Shown here one piece after another: positions 13,060 to 24,079 of a stretch of DNA of 64,000 nucleotides; the stretch's first letter is position 1; the number at the start of each line of letters is the position of its first letter. A program made the position numbers and the translations under genes. The notes under the pieces were generated by a model that saw nothing but the letters and a program-made list of their open reading frames with translations, searched no databases and was not told where the DNA came from. The stretch comes from Gremmenia infestans (lineage: Eukaryota > Ascomycota > Leotiomycetes > Helotiales > Hamatocanthoscyphaceae): NCBI GenBank assembly GCA_032629725.1, contig JAFEVB010000015.1, positions 1 to 64,000 of the forward strand, written 5' to 3'.

Positions 13060-14240
13060 TTAGCGTTCTGCGAATAAGCGAGAGAAAAAGGGGGGTAGTA
13101 GCTTCCGGATAGAACTTCTATTATATATATAACGCTAGTAGTAAAAAAGCTTCGCCTCCCCTCCTCTATTAAGCGCTAGGAGCAAGAAGATCCTATTTAG
13201 CTCTAATTATATAATAGAACGTATTATATAGGCCGCGTATAACTCGATCTATCTTTCGATTTTACTTATAAAAAGGCTTGAAAATAGAAATGCATAAATA
13301 GCAAACTTACGCTTTATTAACTTGCTTCTACTTAGAACTACCTAAAACTTATACTTTATTAACTTGCTTCTACTTAGAACTACCTAGAACCTATTACCTA
13401 GTAAGAATTATTGCTTTTACACTTTTTTAAATCTAATATAGAGATATCTCCTAGCAGCGACTATTAATATTGCCCCCCCTACTAATCTAAACCTTATCTA
13501 CCTGCAAATTGCGCCTAGTTATATCTATTAGCTTGCGGTAGATCTTTAAAGCTTAGGGACTTATTAAGGGGAAATCTTTTAGGTTGCGGCGGCCGTTTAG
13601 TTATTAAGCGATAGTATTAGGCGTATATAATAGGTCGTAGATAAAGACCTAGCTTGCTAGTTAATTAATTATAGGGAGATAAGGCTATATTAGCGGTTTA
13701 AGTTCTTACTTTATATTAATTAAGAACTAGGATAAACTTATACTATATAGTATCCCCCGAATAGAACTTGGCCTAATTAGTAGTAGTATCCCCCCCGCTA
13801 TAATGCTGCATATGCTAACTATAAGAGAAGACTAGGTTCTATATACTAAGGATAAAGAAGACTAACTTGCGCTAGATCGCCTGCTTAGTCTAGGTAGTGC
13901 TAATGCTATAAGCGGCTTTCTCTTTAGCCTACTCCGCTTTAGTAAAGGCGCTCTGCACCGCGGGATTCTTTATAAAGTAGAGGGCAAACTTCTAGTCCCT
14001 CTAGGCTACTAAGTAGTACGCTAGAGGAGAGAGATAGATGGCTATCGGCGAGAAGGTGCTAGAGAGGCCTTACTACTAGTAGCTAAAAGCTTGCTGAAAT
14101 GCTTAGAGAGCTGCATTTATATCCTATATTAGATCGTTATAAATAAAGGTATAGTTGACTTAATTAAGAAGCTTAAGAGGAGAGGTAGGTAAGAGCGATA
14201 TAATAGTAGGTTAGTATAAGAAAGAGAAACCTAGTAGCTT
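13060..14240 (-). pseudogene. Unclassified RIP-degraded ORF, minus strand
   Basis: On the minus strand one frame runs for over 350 codons with TAG interruptions. Legible segments include SSTFSPIAIYLSP, LYFIKNPAVQSAFTKAE, KEKAAYSIS, LVFFIL and NGRRNLKDFPLISPQALKIY (the Q at a TAG is inferred). I do not recognise a family. A direct duplication of about 42 bp (CTTGCTTCTACTTAGAACTA, about 13,320-13,400) lies near its 3' end. It is probably part of another transposon. Confidence 0.4.
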
Positions 14241-14544
14241 TAATACTTAATAATAGAGAAAGGTAAATATAAATCAGAAAGATAATAGAAAAAAGGGGAA
14301 AATGCTTGTTTTTAGTCTTTCTCTACTTTCTGCACTTTTTGCGGATCTGATATTAATTATATGCTAGTTAATCTAATACTTTTATAAAGTCGAGATCTGC
14401 GAGGTAAAGGCGTAATAAAGCAGCTAGTAAATTGGTAGTAGTATAGAAGAGTTAAAGATAAATAGAAAAAAGAAGAAAAAAGATAGTAAATTCTATAAAA
14501 GGAAGAAGAGAATAAACCACGCCTCTCTTATACTATAAGATATT

Positions 14545-14712
14545 CTTGATATTATCTCTCTCTAACTTTAATATCTCTTAAACTTTAATATCCTCTCTTA
14601 GACTTTCTCCGACTTTAATATACTCTCTTCAACTTTAACCTCTCTTAGACTTTAACTTTTCTCCAACTTTAACCTCTCTTAGACTTTAACCTTTTTTAGA
14701 CTTTAACCTCTT
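14545..14712. repeat. Pyrimidine-rich minisatellite, TCTCTTAGACTTTAACC type
   Basis: About nine imperfect copies of a 17-bp unit (CTCTTAGACTTTAAC, with CTCCGACTTTAATA variants) lie head to tail. No gene overlaps it. Confidence 0.85.
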
Positions 14713-15494
14713 TTAGACTACTTTTATAAAGCTTTCTCTCTCCTATCTTTTAGCGGCAGGCGTAAATAGCAGAAACTAACGCGTATAATAGAGCGAATTC
14801 CTCCAAAATGGCCGCTGCAGCCCCCCTTTATATTATCGATTACTAAAGGCAGATACTAAAGTATTAGCTCTATATAAATATTAATTAATATATGTAGAAC
14901 TACCTAGATGCTGCAGTTTAGTTAGTTCTTAGGGTAAACTACCTTAATAATCGACTATATATCTAAATAGAGCTAGCAAAGCTGTATAGTTACTAGTTCT
15001 TAGCAGATAACTCTTAGGTCTAGAAGATAGAGATTAATCTAAACTTTAGTTAGATAAAGCGGACTATAGTAGAGCTCTTTCTATAGCTTCTCTTAGAAAA
15101 GATTTAAAGCTATACTTTTAGTAATAAGAACATCTACGACTTTATAGAATTCCTTAATAATAACCTAGTAAAGGTAGGGAGTGTCTATTAGGTAATATAT
15201 ATAGGATAAGGGAGAGGGAGAGGATTAGGGGTTATATATAGTTCTTAGTATATTTTTATAATAATTTTACATAGTTTTTATTAGGTTCTCCTAGGTAGCA
15301 TAGGGTGGAAAAATGGATTTAAGCAGAGAGTGGATACCTAGATATGTTTTTACTAAATATACTACTTAAAGATATAATTTAGAGGTAAAGACATAATATT
15401 ATACTTATATAGGATTACCTCTACTTTTTGCTTATTATAAAGTTATACCTGCTTCTAAACTCTTAGAAGTTGCATTATACTATATCTAGTAGAT

Positions 15495-15695
15495 ACTTAA
15501 ATTATAATACTTAAATTGCAATACTTAAATTATAATACTTAAATTAGAATACTTAAATTATAATACTTAAATTGCAACTTAAATTATAATATTTAAATTA
15601 TAGTACTTAAATTGCAACTTAAATTATAGTACTTAAATTGCAATTCAAATTCTAGTACTTAAATTATAATACTTAAATTGCAACTTAAATTATAC
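15495..15695. repeat. AT-rich minisatellite, TACTTAAATTATAA type
   Basis: About twelve imperfect copies of a 14-16 bp unit alternate TACTTAAATTATAA and TACTTAAATTGCAA. Non-coding. Confidence 0.9.
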
Positions 15696-15734
15696 TATAC
15701 TATCTACTTTAATTTTCTCTATATTTTAGTATTA

Positions 15735-15910
15735 TAAGTAAGTTATATATATATAGAGGCTTAATATATTTAATAAGTTTAATAAAGAAAAAAGGAGAAT
15801 CTTCGTCTGAATCCGAAGAAAAGTAAGCGCTCCCCTATTAAGGCTTAGTAAGCATAGGTATAGCTAGTGCTTTACCTTTAGGGCTCGCCTCTTATATTTA
15901 GTAGTAAGAT
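15735..15910. repeat. Dispersed repeat, copy 1 (partner at 27,665-27,840)
   Basis: From AAGTTATATATATATAGAGG to GGCTCGCCTCTTATATT this block matches 27,665-27,840 in the same orientation, with scattered transitions. In both places a minisatellite ends just before it, so it may be the end of an element family whose inner part differs between the copies. Confidence 0.75.
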
Positions 15911-16419
15911 AGAACTATATATAAAAGTAATCTATAGAATGCTTAGTACTATTATAATACTTATTTTTATATATTTCGACTAAAATAATAATTAGCGTTT
16001 AGGAACTAATATAAACCCCTAAACTATTTATATTAATATATAATCAGTCTCTATTAGAAACTAGAAAATACTTCAAGTGATTCTGCTTAAGAATTAGTTA
16101 ATATCTCCTTTACTTAGCTAATCTATACTAAGTTATAAGGCTTTTCTTTGCGTAGTTCTTTACTACTTATTTTTCTCTAGTTTAGATATATCTTAATAAC
16201 TCTACTAGCGACGCCTAAGATACTAAACCCTCTTATAAATGCTATTAGCGATTCGTATAACCTTATAGAGCTATTTAGAGAATATAGGTTACTAAACTAA
16301 TATAAAATTCCTATCTGTATTATATATTAAAAAATAGTATAGAAATGCCTTAAAAAACTCTTTCCGCTTTTTTATATTAATATCTTTCCCTCTTTAGAAA
16401 CCGCGATTAGTATAACGGA

Positions 16420-17040
16420 TCTGCTAGGCAGTAAGCGCTTAGCGAGCAGCAGAAGAAAGATCTTAAAAAGGCGGGTTGAAAATAATGCTCCTAGTCTAGG
16501 TATTACTAGTGCTATTTTCTATGCTAAGAAAGGATTATTACTTTAAGAGGTTATTCTCTTAAAGGAATTAGATATAGATATAGAGCGGGTTGTAATTATC
16601 TACTACTATATAATAGGTATTATAGCTAGTAAACTTGGTGCGGGGATCGCTGTGGCCTACCTAGACCGCGGGATATTTGCCTCTAGTAAAGTTAAGAAGG
16701 TAGAGAGCAGTAGCATAGCTAGCTGTAGAGGAGGCACGATCTTATAGCTAGGGATGCCTAGTAGAAAAGGCAGTAGAGGTAAGGTTAATCTTAGCTACTA
16801 CTAGCAGGAAATTATTAATTTCTCTCTAATAGTAAAAGCATCTTTGCTAGTTTGGCGCACGCAGATTATAGCGGTAGAAGTAATAGAGAAACGTGCTAAT
16901 ATATAGCTAATAGAAGCGTAAGCCGTTAGCCTCTTTATAGAGAAAGTAGAGATAGCTAGGTAATATTATAGAAGGAACTATAGAAAGATAAAAGAGGTAG
17001 AGAGAAAAGAAGAGAAAGGAGGGGGTTAAGTAAAGACGGA
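16420..17040 (+). pseudogene. Unclassified RIP-degraded ORF, plus strand
   Basis: A plus-strand frame reads about 200 codons with few stops, including APSLGITSAIFYAKKG, LDIDIERVVIIYYYIIGIIA and GAGIAVAYLDRGIFASSKVK, then a charged tail. I do not recognise a family. It is followed by a charged-residue tail and a pyrimidine-rich minisatellite. Confidence 0.35.
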
Positions 17041-17289
17041 AAGAAAAGAAAAGAAGATAAGATGCATAAATTATACTAATTAGCTATAGGTGATAGATAG
17101 AGGTAAATGCAGCAGCATAATCCTATATAAGATAGATAAAAGATATATAGAATTACTATATAAGAGATATACTAATAGCATATAAGCATCTTAATATAAC
17201 TAGGAAAATAAGCAGCTAAGGAAAGTTAAATTCCAAGCTATTAAATAGCTATTAAGATTAAATTTACTAATAAAAAGGATTAGATTAAC

Positions 17290-17515
17290 TTTGCCTATAA
17301 CTTTGCCCAACTAACCTTGCCTATACAACCTTGCCTATATAACCTTACTTATATAACCTTGCCTATATAACCTTGCTTAACCAACTTTGCTTATATAACC
17401 TTGCTTATACAACTTTACCTAACTAACCTTACCTATATAACTTTACTTAACTAACCTTTCTAGATTCCCAACCTTGCCCAATCAACCTTTCTAGATTCCT
17501 AACCTTACCTATATA
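17290..17515. repeat. Minisatellite, AACCTTGCCTATATA type
   Basis: About thirteen imperfect 15-17 bp units (AACCTTGCCTATATA, AACTTTGCCCAACTA and related) lie in tandem. Non-coding. Confidence 0.85.
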
Positions 17516-17731
17516 ATACTAATATCAATTTATATATATATAATAACAAAGTAGTCTTTTATATAATAAGTTCTACTAAGATGCTATATTATTATAGATT
17601 ATATAAGTTGTTTTACAAATTAAACTTATATAAGTTTAGAGTTTTAATTATATATTACTACGTATTATATAGAAATACTTATAAAGCTCTTCTAAATTTT
17701 AATAGTTATAGAAACATAATACTAATAAAAT

Positions 17732-17768
17732 AAGTGGGACTAGTCTAAATTTTAGACCGGTCCCACTT
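17732..17768. repeat. 37-bp palindrome, copy 1
   Basis: The left arm AAGTGGGACTAGTCTAAA is followed by a near-perfect inverted right arm TTTAGACCGGTCCCACTT with almost no spacer. Further copies are at 27,900-27,936, 27,992-28,028 and 32,679-32,715. A degraded relative (GACCGATCCACTT and TAGACTAGTC words) lies just downstream at about 17,800-17,860. Confidence 0.9.
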
Positions 17769-18239
17769 TAAACTTCTTTTTATTTATACTTAAAGAAATA
17801 GACCGATCCACTTATTAAACTTCTCTTTATATATACTAGTAGAAATAGACTAGTCTAATTATTCTTTATAGTTATAGAAATATTATATTTATATAAAAAA
17901 TGGAACTAGTCTAAACTTACTTTACTAATAGAAGAAAATAGGAAAAGTATAAAAAAGAGATAGAACTCTCTTAAGAAAAAGAACTAAAAGAGGAGAATTA
18001 AGAAGCTACTATAATAAGTGCGATTACTATTACCTCTAACTATTATATAATTACCTGCTTCTATAAGAAGCTTGCAAGCTTAATAAAACCCTACCTAGTA
18101 TTCTATTATAAAGTAAGCGATTTGCAGATTAGAGTCTTTAATCTAACCTCCGCTATCTAATAATAACTTAATACTATTTTCTAATCTCTATCCTAAGAAC
18201 CCCTACTAAGTGCATAGATCCTATCTATATTAGCGGACT

Positions 18240-19560
18240 TGGAGCTAATTATTACTTAACTATAGCTACTACTTCTATTAAGCCCGCTACCTAAGCAGGT
18301 GGATAAAGTAGCGGCGTATGCAGCCTTTACATCCGCGATAGGCAGCCGGGTCTATATAGTTACTAATTATAATAGATAGAGACTAGTAAAGCAATAGAAG
18401 AAGTAGTAAGATAAAGCTGCGCAACGCTAGAGGCGGTCTAAACGCTAGGTCTCCTAGACCTTAAACAACTTAAAAGGCGACTTAGAGAAGGAGGGGACCC
18501 TGCCCGCAGGCTAGAACGCGTAGGTAGCTAAACTTTAATAGTAGAAAAAGATCCTAGAGCTACTTCTCTTAATCTAGAAGCAAGCTGCTATCTACTAGTT
18601 AGCGCAAAGCGTAGCTAGCTAGGATGTAGCTCTAGAGTAGCACGAGATGCTTTAAGGATAGCGGGCATCTAACGTAGGTATCCTTTCGCAGCTAGGAAGT
18701 TAGGAGGGAGAAGTTAGAGACGTTATTATTATAAAGCACCTTAAGAGCTAATTAGAGCGCAACTAGGTGCTTTATTATATATATTAGGAGATTAAGCAAA
18801 CTAAGGCAGATGCCTATTTTAAGACTATTAGGACCTAGTTGCTTTTAGTTAAGCTATAAGGGCTCTTTATAGAGTATTAGTAGAATATGCTTTAGATAAA
18901 TAGTATAATATAGACCTCGCAGGTTAAGCGGGACCTGTTTGCCCTAGTCTACCCTAAGTTTAAGAGGGCCTACCCTAGCACTAGCATAGCGTTCTAGAGA
19001 GCGTATAAGCAGCTAGGCAACCAGCTTCTCTATAGAACCCGCTAGGCTAAGCTCGCCGCCGCGTATAGCGCTAGGCTTCTTAGCCTCCTCTCTACCTAGC
19101 TAATAAAGAAAGCGGAGATAGTTAATAGCGGATCTATAGCCTAGATAGCTTTATTAATCGAAGCTATCTAGGAGTAGAACCCTAGCTATATCTAGGCTAG
19201 ATAGAAGTAGATCTAAATTATACTTTCTATTATATAGAGCGCGCTGCTAGCTAGGCAGGTTAAGCCCTTCTAGATTAAGGGGATAGATTAAGTAGCGATC
19301 TAAGAAAGCGCCTAACTATAGACCCTATTCTGCTAAAGGGAGCAACCGGCGTCTGCCTAAGCATAGATGCCTCCCTAGTACTAGAGCCTTAAGAAAGAGC
19401 AGGAGTTTCTTAGAGGGGTTTTTAACTAGCTAGAAGATAGAGCGGCGGGGTAGGTAGAAGGGTAAGATCTAAGGCTAGATTTAAGCGCGGTAATATTAGA
19501 AAGCAAGTATCTAGATTTAGAGAGACTAATATAGAGCTCCTTTTTGCTTATATCTAAATA
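18240..19560 (+). pseudogene. RIP-degraded ORF with long coiled-coil-like character, plus strand
   Basis: One plus-strand frame spans about 440 codons with many TAG codons at Gln-like positions. It is rich in Gln, Lys, Leu and Ala. Legible segments include RDVIIIKHLKS, KADAYFKTIRT, KRDLFALVYPKFKRAYPSTS and AAAYSARLLSLLST. The composition suggests a helical, perhaps gag-like or DNA-binding protein of a transposon, but I do not recognise the family. This stretch is GC-richer than its surroundings, so it may be younger or less mutated. Confidence 0.45.
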
Positions 19561-20589
19561 GATTCTACTATTCTATCTTATATATTAGATTAGATATATT
19601 CTAGTATAAAGTTAAATATATAGTCTATATCTATTAAATAGGATAGACAAGTTAAGAAAGTAGGCAAGTTTAAGGAGTAAAGTGTTAAAGGGAGGCTTTA
19701 TATAGTAGATCCATAGCTAATCTTTTATAGATATTATAGTAAATAGTAATAGTTAAGAACCCTCTCTTATACTATATTATAATATTTATATTCTTCTATT
19801 CTTTTCTAATTTTAAATACTAACCGGTAACTATAGATTAACGCTTTTTTATTATATCTATAATTATAATATAAAGTTAGGACTCTTAGGTTTCATATATT
19901 AAAACTATAAAGGGCTTTTATATAGTGGAATAGGATTTAGTAGAGCTAGTTTTCGAATTTATACTAGAGATTTTAAAGGTTAGATATAGACTTATAAATA
20001 TACTTATATTAAGAAGATGTCCTTAAATAATCTAGTATAGTATAGAAGTAAGTTGCCTAAATTTATAAGTGCTAGTAGTCTTATAATAATTGCTCGAACT
20101 CCTTTTAGTATTTAGAATAGCTAAGATAATATAAAAGCTAGTATTTCCTAAAAGTTTAACCTTAAGTCTAGTAGTATCAGCTAGATACTAGATCTAGCTT
20201 ATATTATAATAGTTAATAGCAGATATTATTCACTTTATTAGTAAATAAACGGGCGCTATAATATATAATAGCGGATTTAGTAAGCTTTTTCCTAAGCTGG
20301 CGGGGCATTACTATAACCCTGCCGCGGGGTATAATTATTCTTTATTTTCTTCTTTAAAGCTCTATAATATTACTATCTCTACTCTTTTTAAATCCTTAAT
20401 AAGATGTTCGCTAATAAGTACGATGCGGCCTTGCTAGTAGGTTTATAAGCGCTCCTACTATTTATTATTAGCTAATAATCTAAGCTAATACTAAAAGCAA
20501 TTATAGTTCTTATAATAGTAATATAGGTAAAGGAGATATTAGTTCTATAAATGCCCTCTCTTAAAATAAGCCTAAGCGCTCCTCTTTAA

Positions 20590-21280
20590 TTAATTATAAC
20601 TAGATTCCAGAACGATCTCCTACTTCCTCCTTTTCTAAAGTCTCTTAAGGCAAACGCCTTTATACTTCTCGCTATCTTTTTATTAGAGAGCGTTTAATCT
20701 TATCTAAGATTTATAAACTTAATAACTAATCTAACTAGAAGTTAGAGAGTTAAAAGATAATACGGTTTACTAATAATAGCTACCTTAATAAGTACCTACT
20801 CTCTGCTGCTCGCCTAATAGCGTCTTTGCTATATAATGCTATTAAAGCCTCTTTTACCTATATAGCTTTAAAATCGCAAGGTCCGCTATTAAAAAGCAAG
20901 TTGCGCTTATATCCCTATGAAAGGTGCGTTGCAAGTCTGCTGTCTAGAGCCTCTATAGGTTAGTATTATAAGGTTTAAAGGAGTAAGGTTTAGTGCTATT
21001 ACTATATAAAGGCGAATAAGAAGTGTATTACCCTAATTCCGAACAAGCAGCTAGAGCTATATAAAACTTTTTCTAACCTATAGCTAAAAAGTAATATAAA
21101 GTTAATAAGGAAACGCGGGGCGGTTTAGTCTATATTAAGAGCTTTGCGCAAAAGTAAAAGTAAGAGTTAATCTATAATAACGTTCGAGCAAAGAAAGCTA
21201 AGCGTAGTAGAGAAGCTAGGTAAGAGTTTATTTATAATAACGTTTAAGCAAGAAAGCTAAGCGTAGTAGAGAAGCTAAGT
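20590..21280 (+). pseudogene. Small RIP-degraded ORF with Cys pair, plus strand
   Basis: A plus-strand frame gives NKYLLSAARLIASLLYNAIK, LKSKLRLYPYERCVASLLSR, CYYYIKANKKCITLIPNKQL and a basic tail RALRKSKSKS, broken by TAG codons. The Cys-x9-Cys segment with a basic C-terminus suggests a small nucleic-acid-binding ORF of a repeat. Family unknown. Confidence 0.35.
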
Positions 21281-21879
21281 TTTCCGTATTATCTAGCGTA
21301 CTTTTCTTTATGGTTACGGATACCCCTAGGCTGGATTTTATAAATAAATGAAATTAATGCTTTCTATGCTCCTTTAAAGTGGCAAGTCTATTACTAGTAA
21401 ACATTTAAACCGTAGATCCGCTTTTCTAACTTAAGTTATTCTATTATATCTTATATATTCTTATAAGGGAGATTCTCTGCTAGCATATCTGCTATAAGTA
21501 GATACTTGGCGCGGTTTTAAGTATTAGGCTGATTTTCTTTAAAGTAAGCTGGATAGTCTATAAGCATAGCTCTACTTCTATACTATAAAAACTATAAAAC
21601 TTATAAATAGATAAGTTTAGTTATAAGTATATATAATTTTAATACTACCTAGGACTTTTAATCCTCTTCTTTACTTTTCTTTAATTGGTTTAATATATAA
21701 AGATAGGTTTATAAAGGGTTATATTAAAAAAATCCTATCTTAATACTAGTTAGTTATATCGCTATATAACTAGACTAAAAACACTAACTATAACGCCTTT
21801 CTAGGTTTTAATAGCAGCACGCTACTTTATATAAGTAAATAAGTCTATATTAATCTCTCTAGTATATCTATCTAATATG

Positions 21880-23000
21880 TGATCTCTAGTGTAAATTCTA
21901 ACCGCGGCTCTACTAAATCCCGACTTGCATACTAGTATATAATACTAATAGCTTTCTAAAATTCCCTCCTATTATTAATAAGGCGCGTAACCTAAGTATT
22001 ATCTAGCAGGCTGAGATTATATATAAGAATCTATAAACTATCTTTATTAGTATATATAAAGTAGATAGATCGCAGAATGGATTGGAAAGTAGACTAAGAT
22101 AAGTGCTCTAAGCGAATATCCTCCCGCTTAACTATAGCAACTTCTAATAATATAAAGGAGCTAATACTAACAACTATATATAATAGAGCGCTCTCTATAA
22201 TTATATCGTTTAGCAGATAGATAATAATATCGTAGTAATATAGCAAGCGAATGCTCTTTAGATAAAGAGTTAGGTTTATTCCAACGGCCTAGCCTATAGC
22301 TTTAGTAGCTCTCTTTTTTAATAGCTATAGACTAATTAAACTAGTAGTAAAAGGAGCTGTTTATTTGCTATAGAAGTTAGAGAAGAAGCATATATTAGAT
22401 CTTAAGGACTTGGTTTTTTTCTAGCGCGCAGAGCCTAATTATTATAGTAGTTATAAGAATCTTATATTATTCTTTCTTTATACCTTTTTCCTAAGCTATA
22501 CTAATTATAGAGCTATAGCAAGCAACACTTTTAGCAACTAAACCCTTAACTTATTAATCTATAGAAAAGTACTATTTTCTAAAGCAATCTTAGTTATCTT
22601 ATCTGCAATAGCCTATTTAGTATCTATAGTAGCATATAAACTTTTAACTAAACCTAACCGCTTAAATATAACCTTTACAGCTTTGTTTTAAGCGGACACC
22701 TACTTAGTTAATAACAGTTTCGTAATAAGAGAAACTAGCTGCTCTAAAGGTCTCTATACTAATATAATTTCTGCCGTAGTATTCTTCTATAGAGCAAAGT
22801 TTAAGTGTATAGATATAGCAAACTAGGAGCAAGCTTTATTATCTCTATCGTTTAGATTAAAAGGCGCAAATAGTACTTGAATACTAGGGCTAGCCTGCTA
22901 GGATATTATAAAGAAAAGTTGATATTATAATAATATACCTCGATTTATATAGTTACTATTAGTATTTGAACTTTAAAAGAAACAGGCAGAATAGGTAGGA
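21880..23000 (-). pseudogene. Minus-strand ORF of the unnamed element, copy B
   Basis: Minus-strand frame collinear with that at 4,080-5,300. Legible parts include YYYDIIIYLLNDIIIESALL, VKREDIRLEHLS, SLLDNT, VTRLINNRREF and KAISIIYQYASRDLVEPRLE. Conservation of frame in both copies under heavy transition mutation shows it was a real protein. Function unknown. Confidence 0.55.
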
Positions 23001-23334
23001 TAATATAGACATCGCAATATAGTATAGCAATAAGACTAAATATTAATACAAGCTAGTTTAAGATAAAGAATACAAGACGTAGCTTAGAGGGATAGAATAT
23101 AGAGACTAGTTAAAGATAGAGTTTAAGTATTTAAGAATTGGAGACTAATAGATAACTAGAATAGAGTGGTTCGTTATAGTATATTAGCTGTATTAATTTA
23201 ACTTTATATAGTATAAAAGAAGGTTAAAGTAGAAAGGTTTAGGAAAGTAGGTTACTATTTACTATAATATCTTTATTTCTAAGATTTACTATAATATTAC
23301 TAACTCTAAGATTTATATCCTAGCAACTTTTATA

Positions 23335-23485
23335 TATTCTTAACCTAACTATTTTTATAAACTTCCTAGATCCTTAACTTTCTTAGATCTCTAAACTTCC
23401 TAGATTCTTAACTTTCTTAGATCTTTAAACTTCCTAGATCCTTAACTTTCTTAGATCCCTAAACTTCCTAGATCCTCAACTTTAC
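23335..23485. repeat. Minisatellite, AACTTCCTAGATCCTT type
   Basis: Alternating units AAACTTCCTAGATCCTT and AACTTTCTTAGATC give a higher-order unit of about 34 bp, repeated four to five times. It holds the same position in copy B as the G-rich minisatellite in copy A, but the sequence is unrelated. Confidence 0.85.
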
Positions 23486-24079
23486 TTATCTTAAATCCGC
23501 TTCTATCTTACGTATATGCTTTTATATTTTAATACATACCTGCTATAATCCGGATAAGCATATAGGTATATTAATTATAAAACTAAAAAGCAATAAAACT
23601 AATATTAATTAGAATACGTAATTATATTATTAGTTAAAGGGAATAAATTATAGGTATTAGTAATAAGTTAGGGTTTATCTTAATATTTACTAATAATAGT
23701 TATAGTATAAAGTTAGAAGAACATAATTAAATATCTGCTAAACTAGATTAGTTTAGAACGTAAAGTGCATTTTAATATTTCTAAGATCAAGTAGAATATA
23801 TAATACTAAAGCTTAAAGCAGTAAAGATAAGTTTAGAAAGTAATTCTAGAGAGGGACATATATAAAAAGCAGTAGCAGGTATGCTACTATTATTAGAAAA
23901 GAAAGATAAACTATCTGCTAATACTTAAGAAAAAAGCAGGCGTTATAGATGCGATAGATAGTAGAGAGGGAACAGGTAATATATTAATATAAGCTAATAC
24001 TTTTAGTTAACTAAATATTAACCCTAGTGCGCTATATTATATACTAGACCTAGACTATTATATTAGAAGCTACGTTCTA

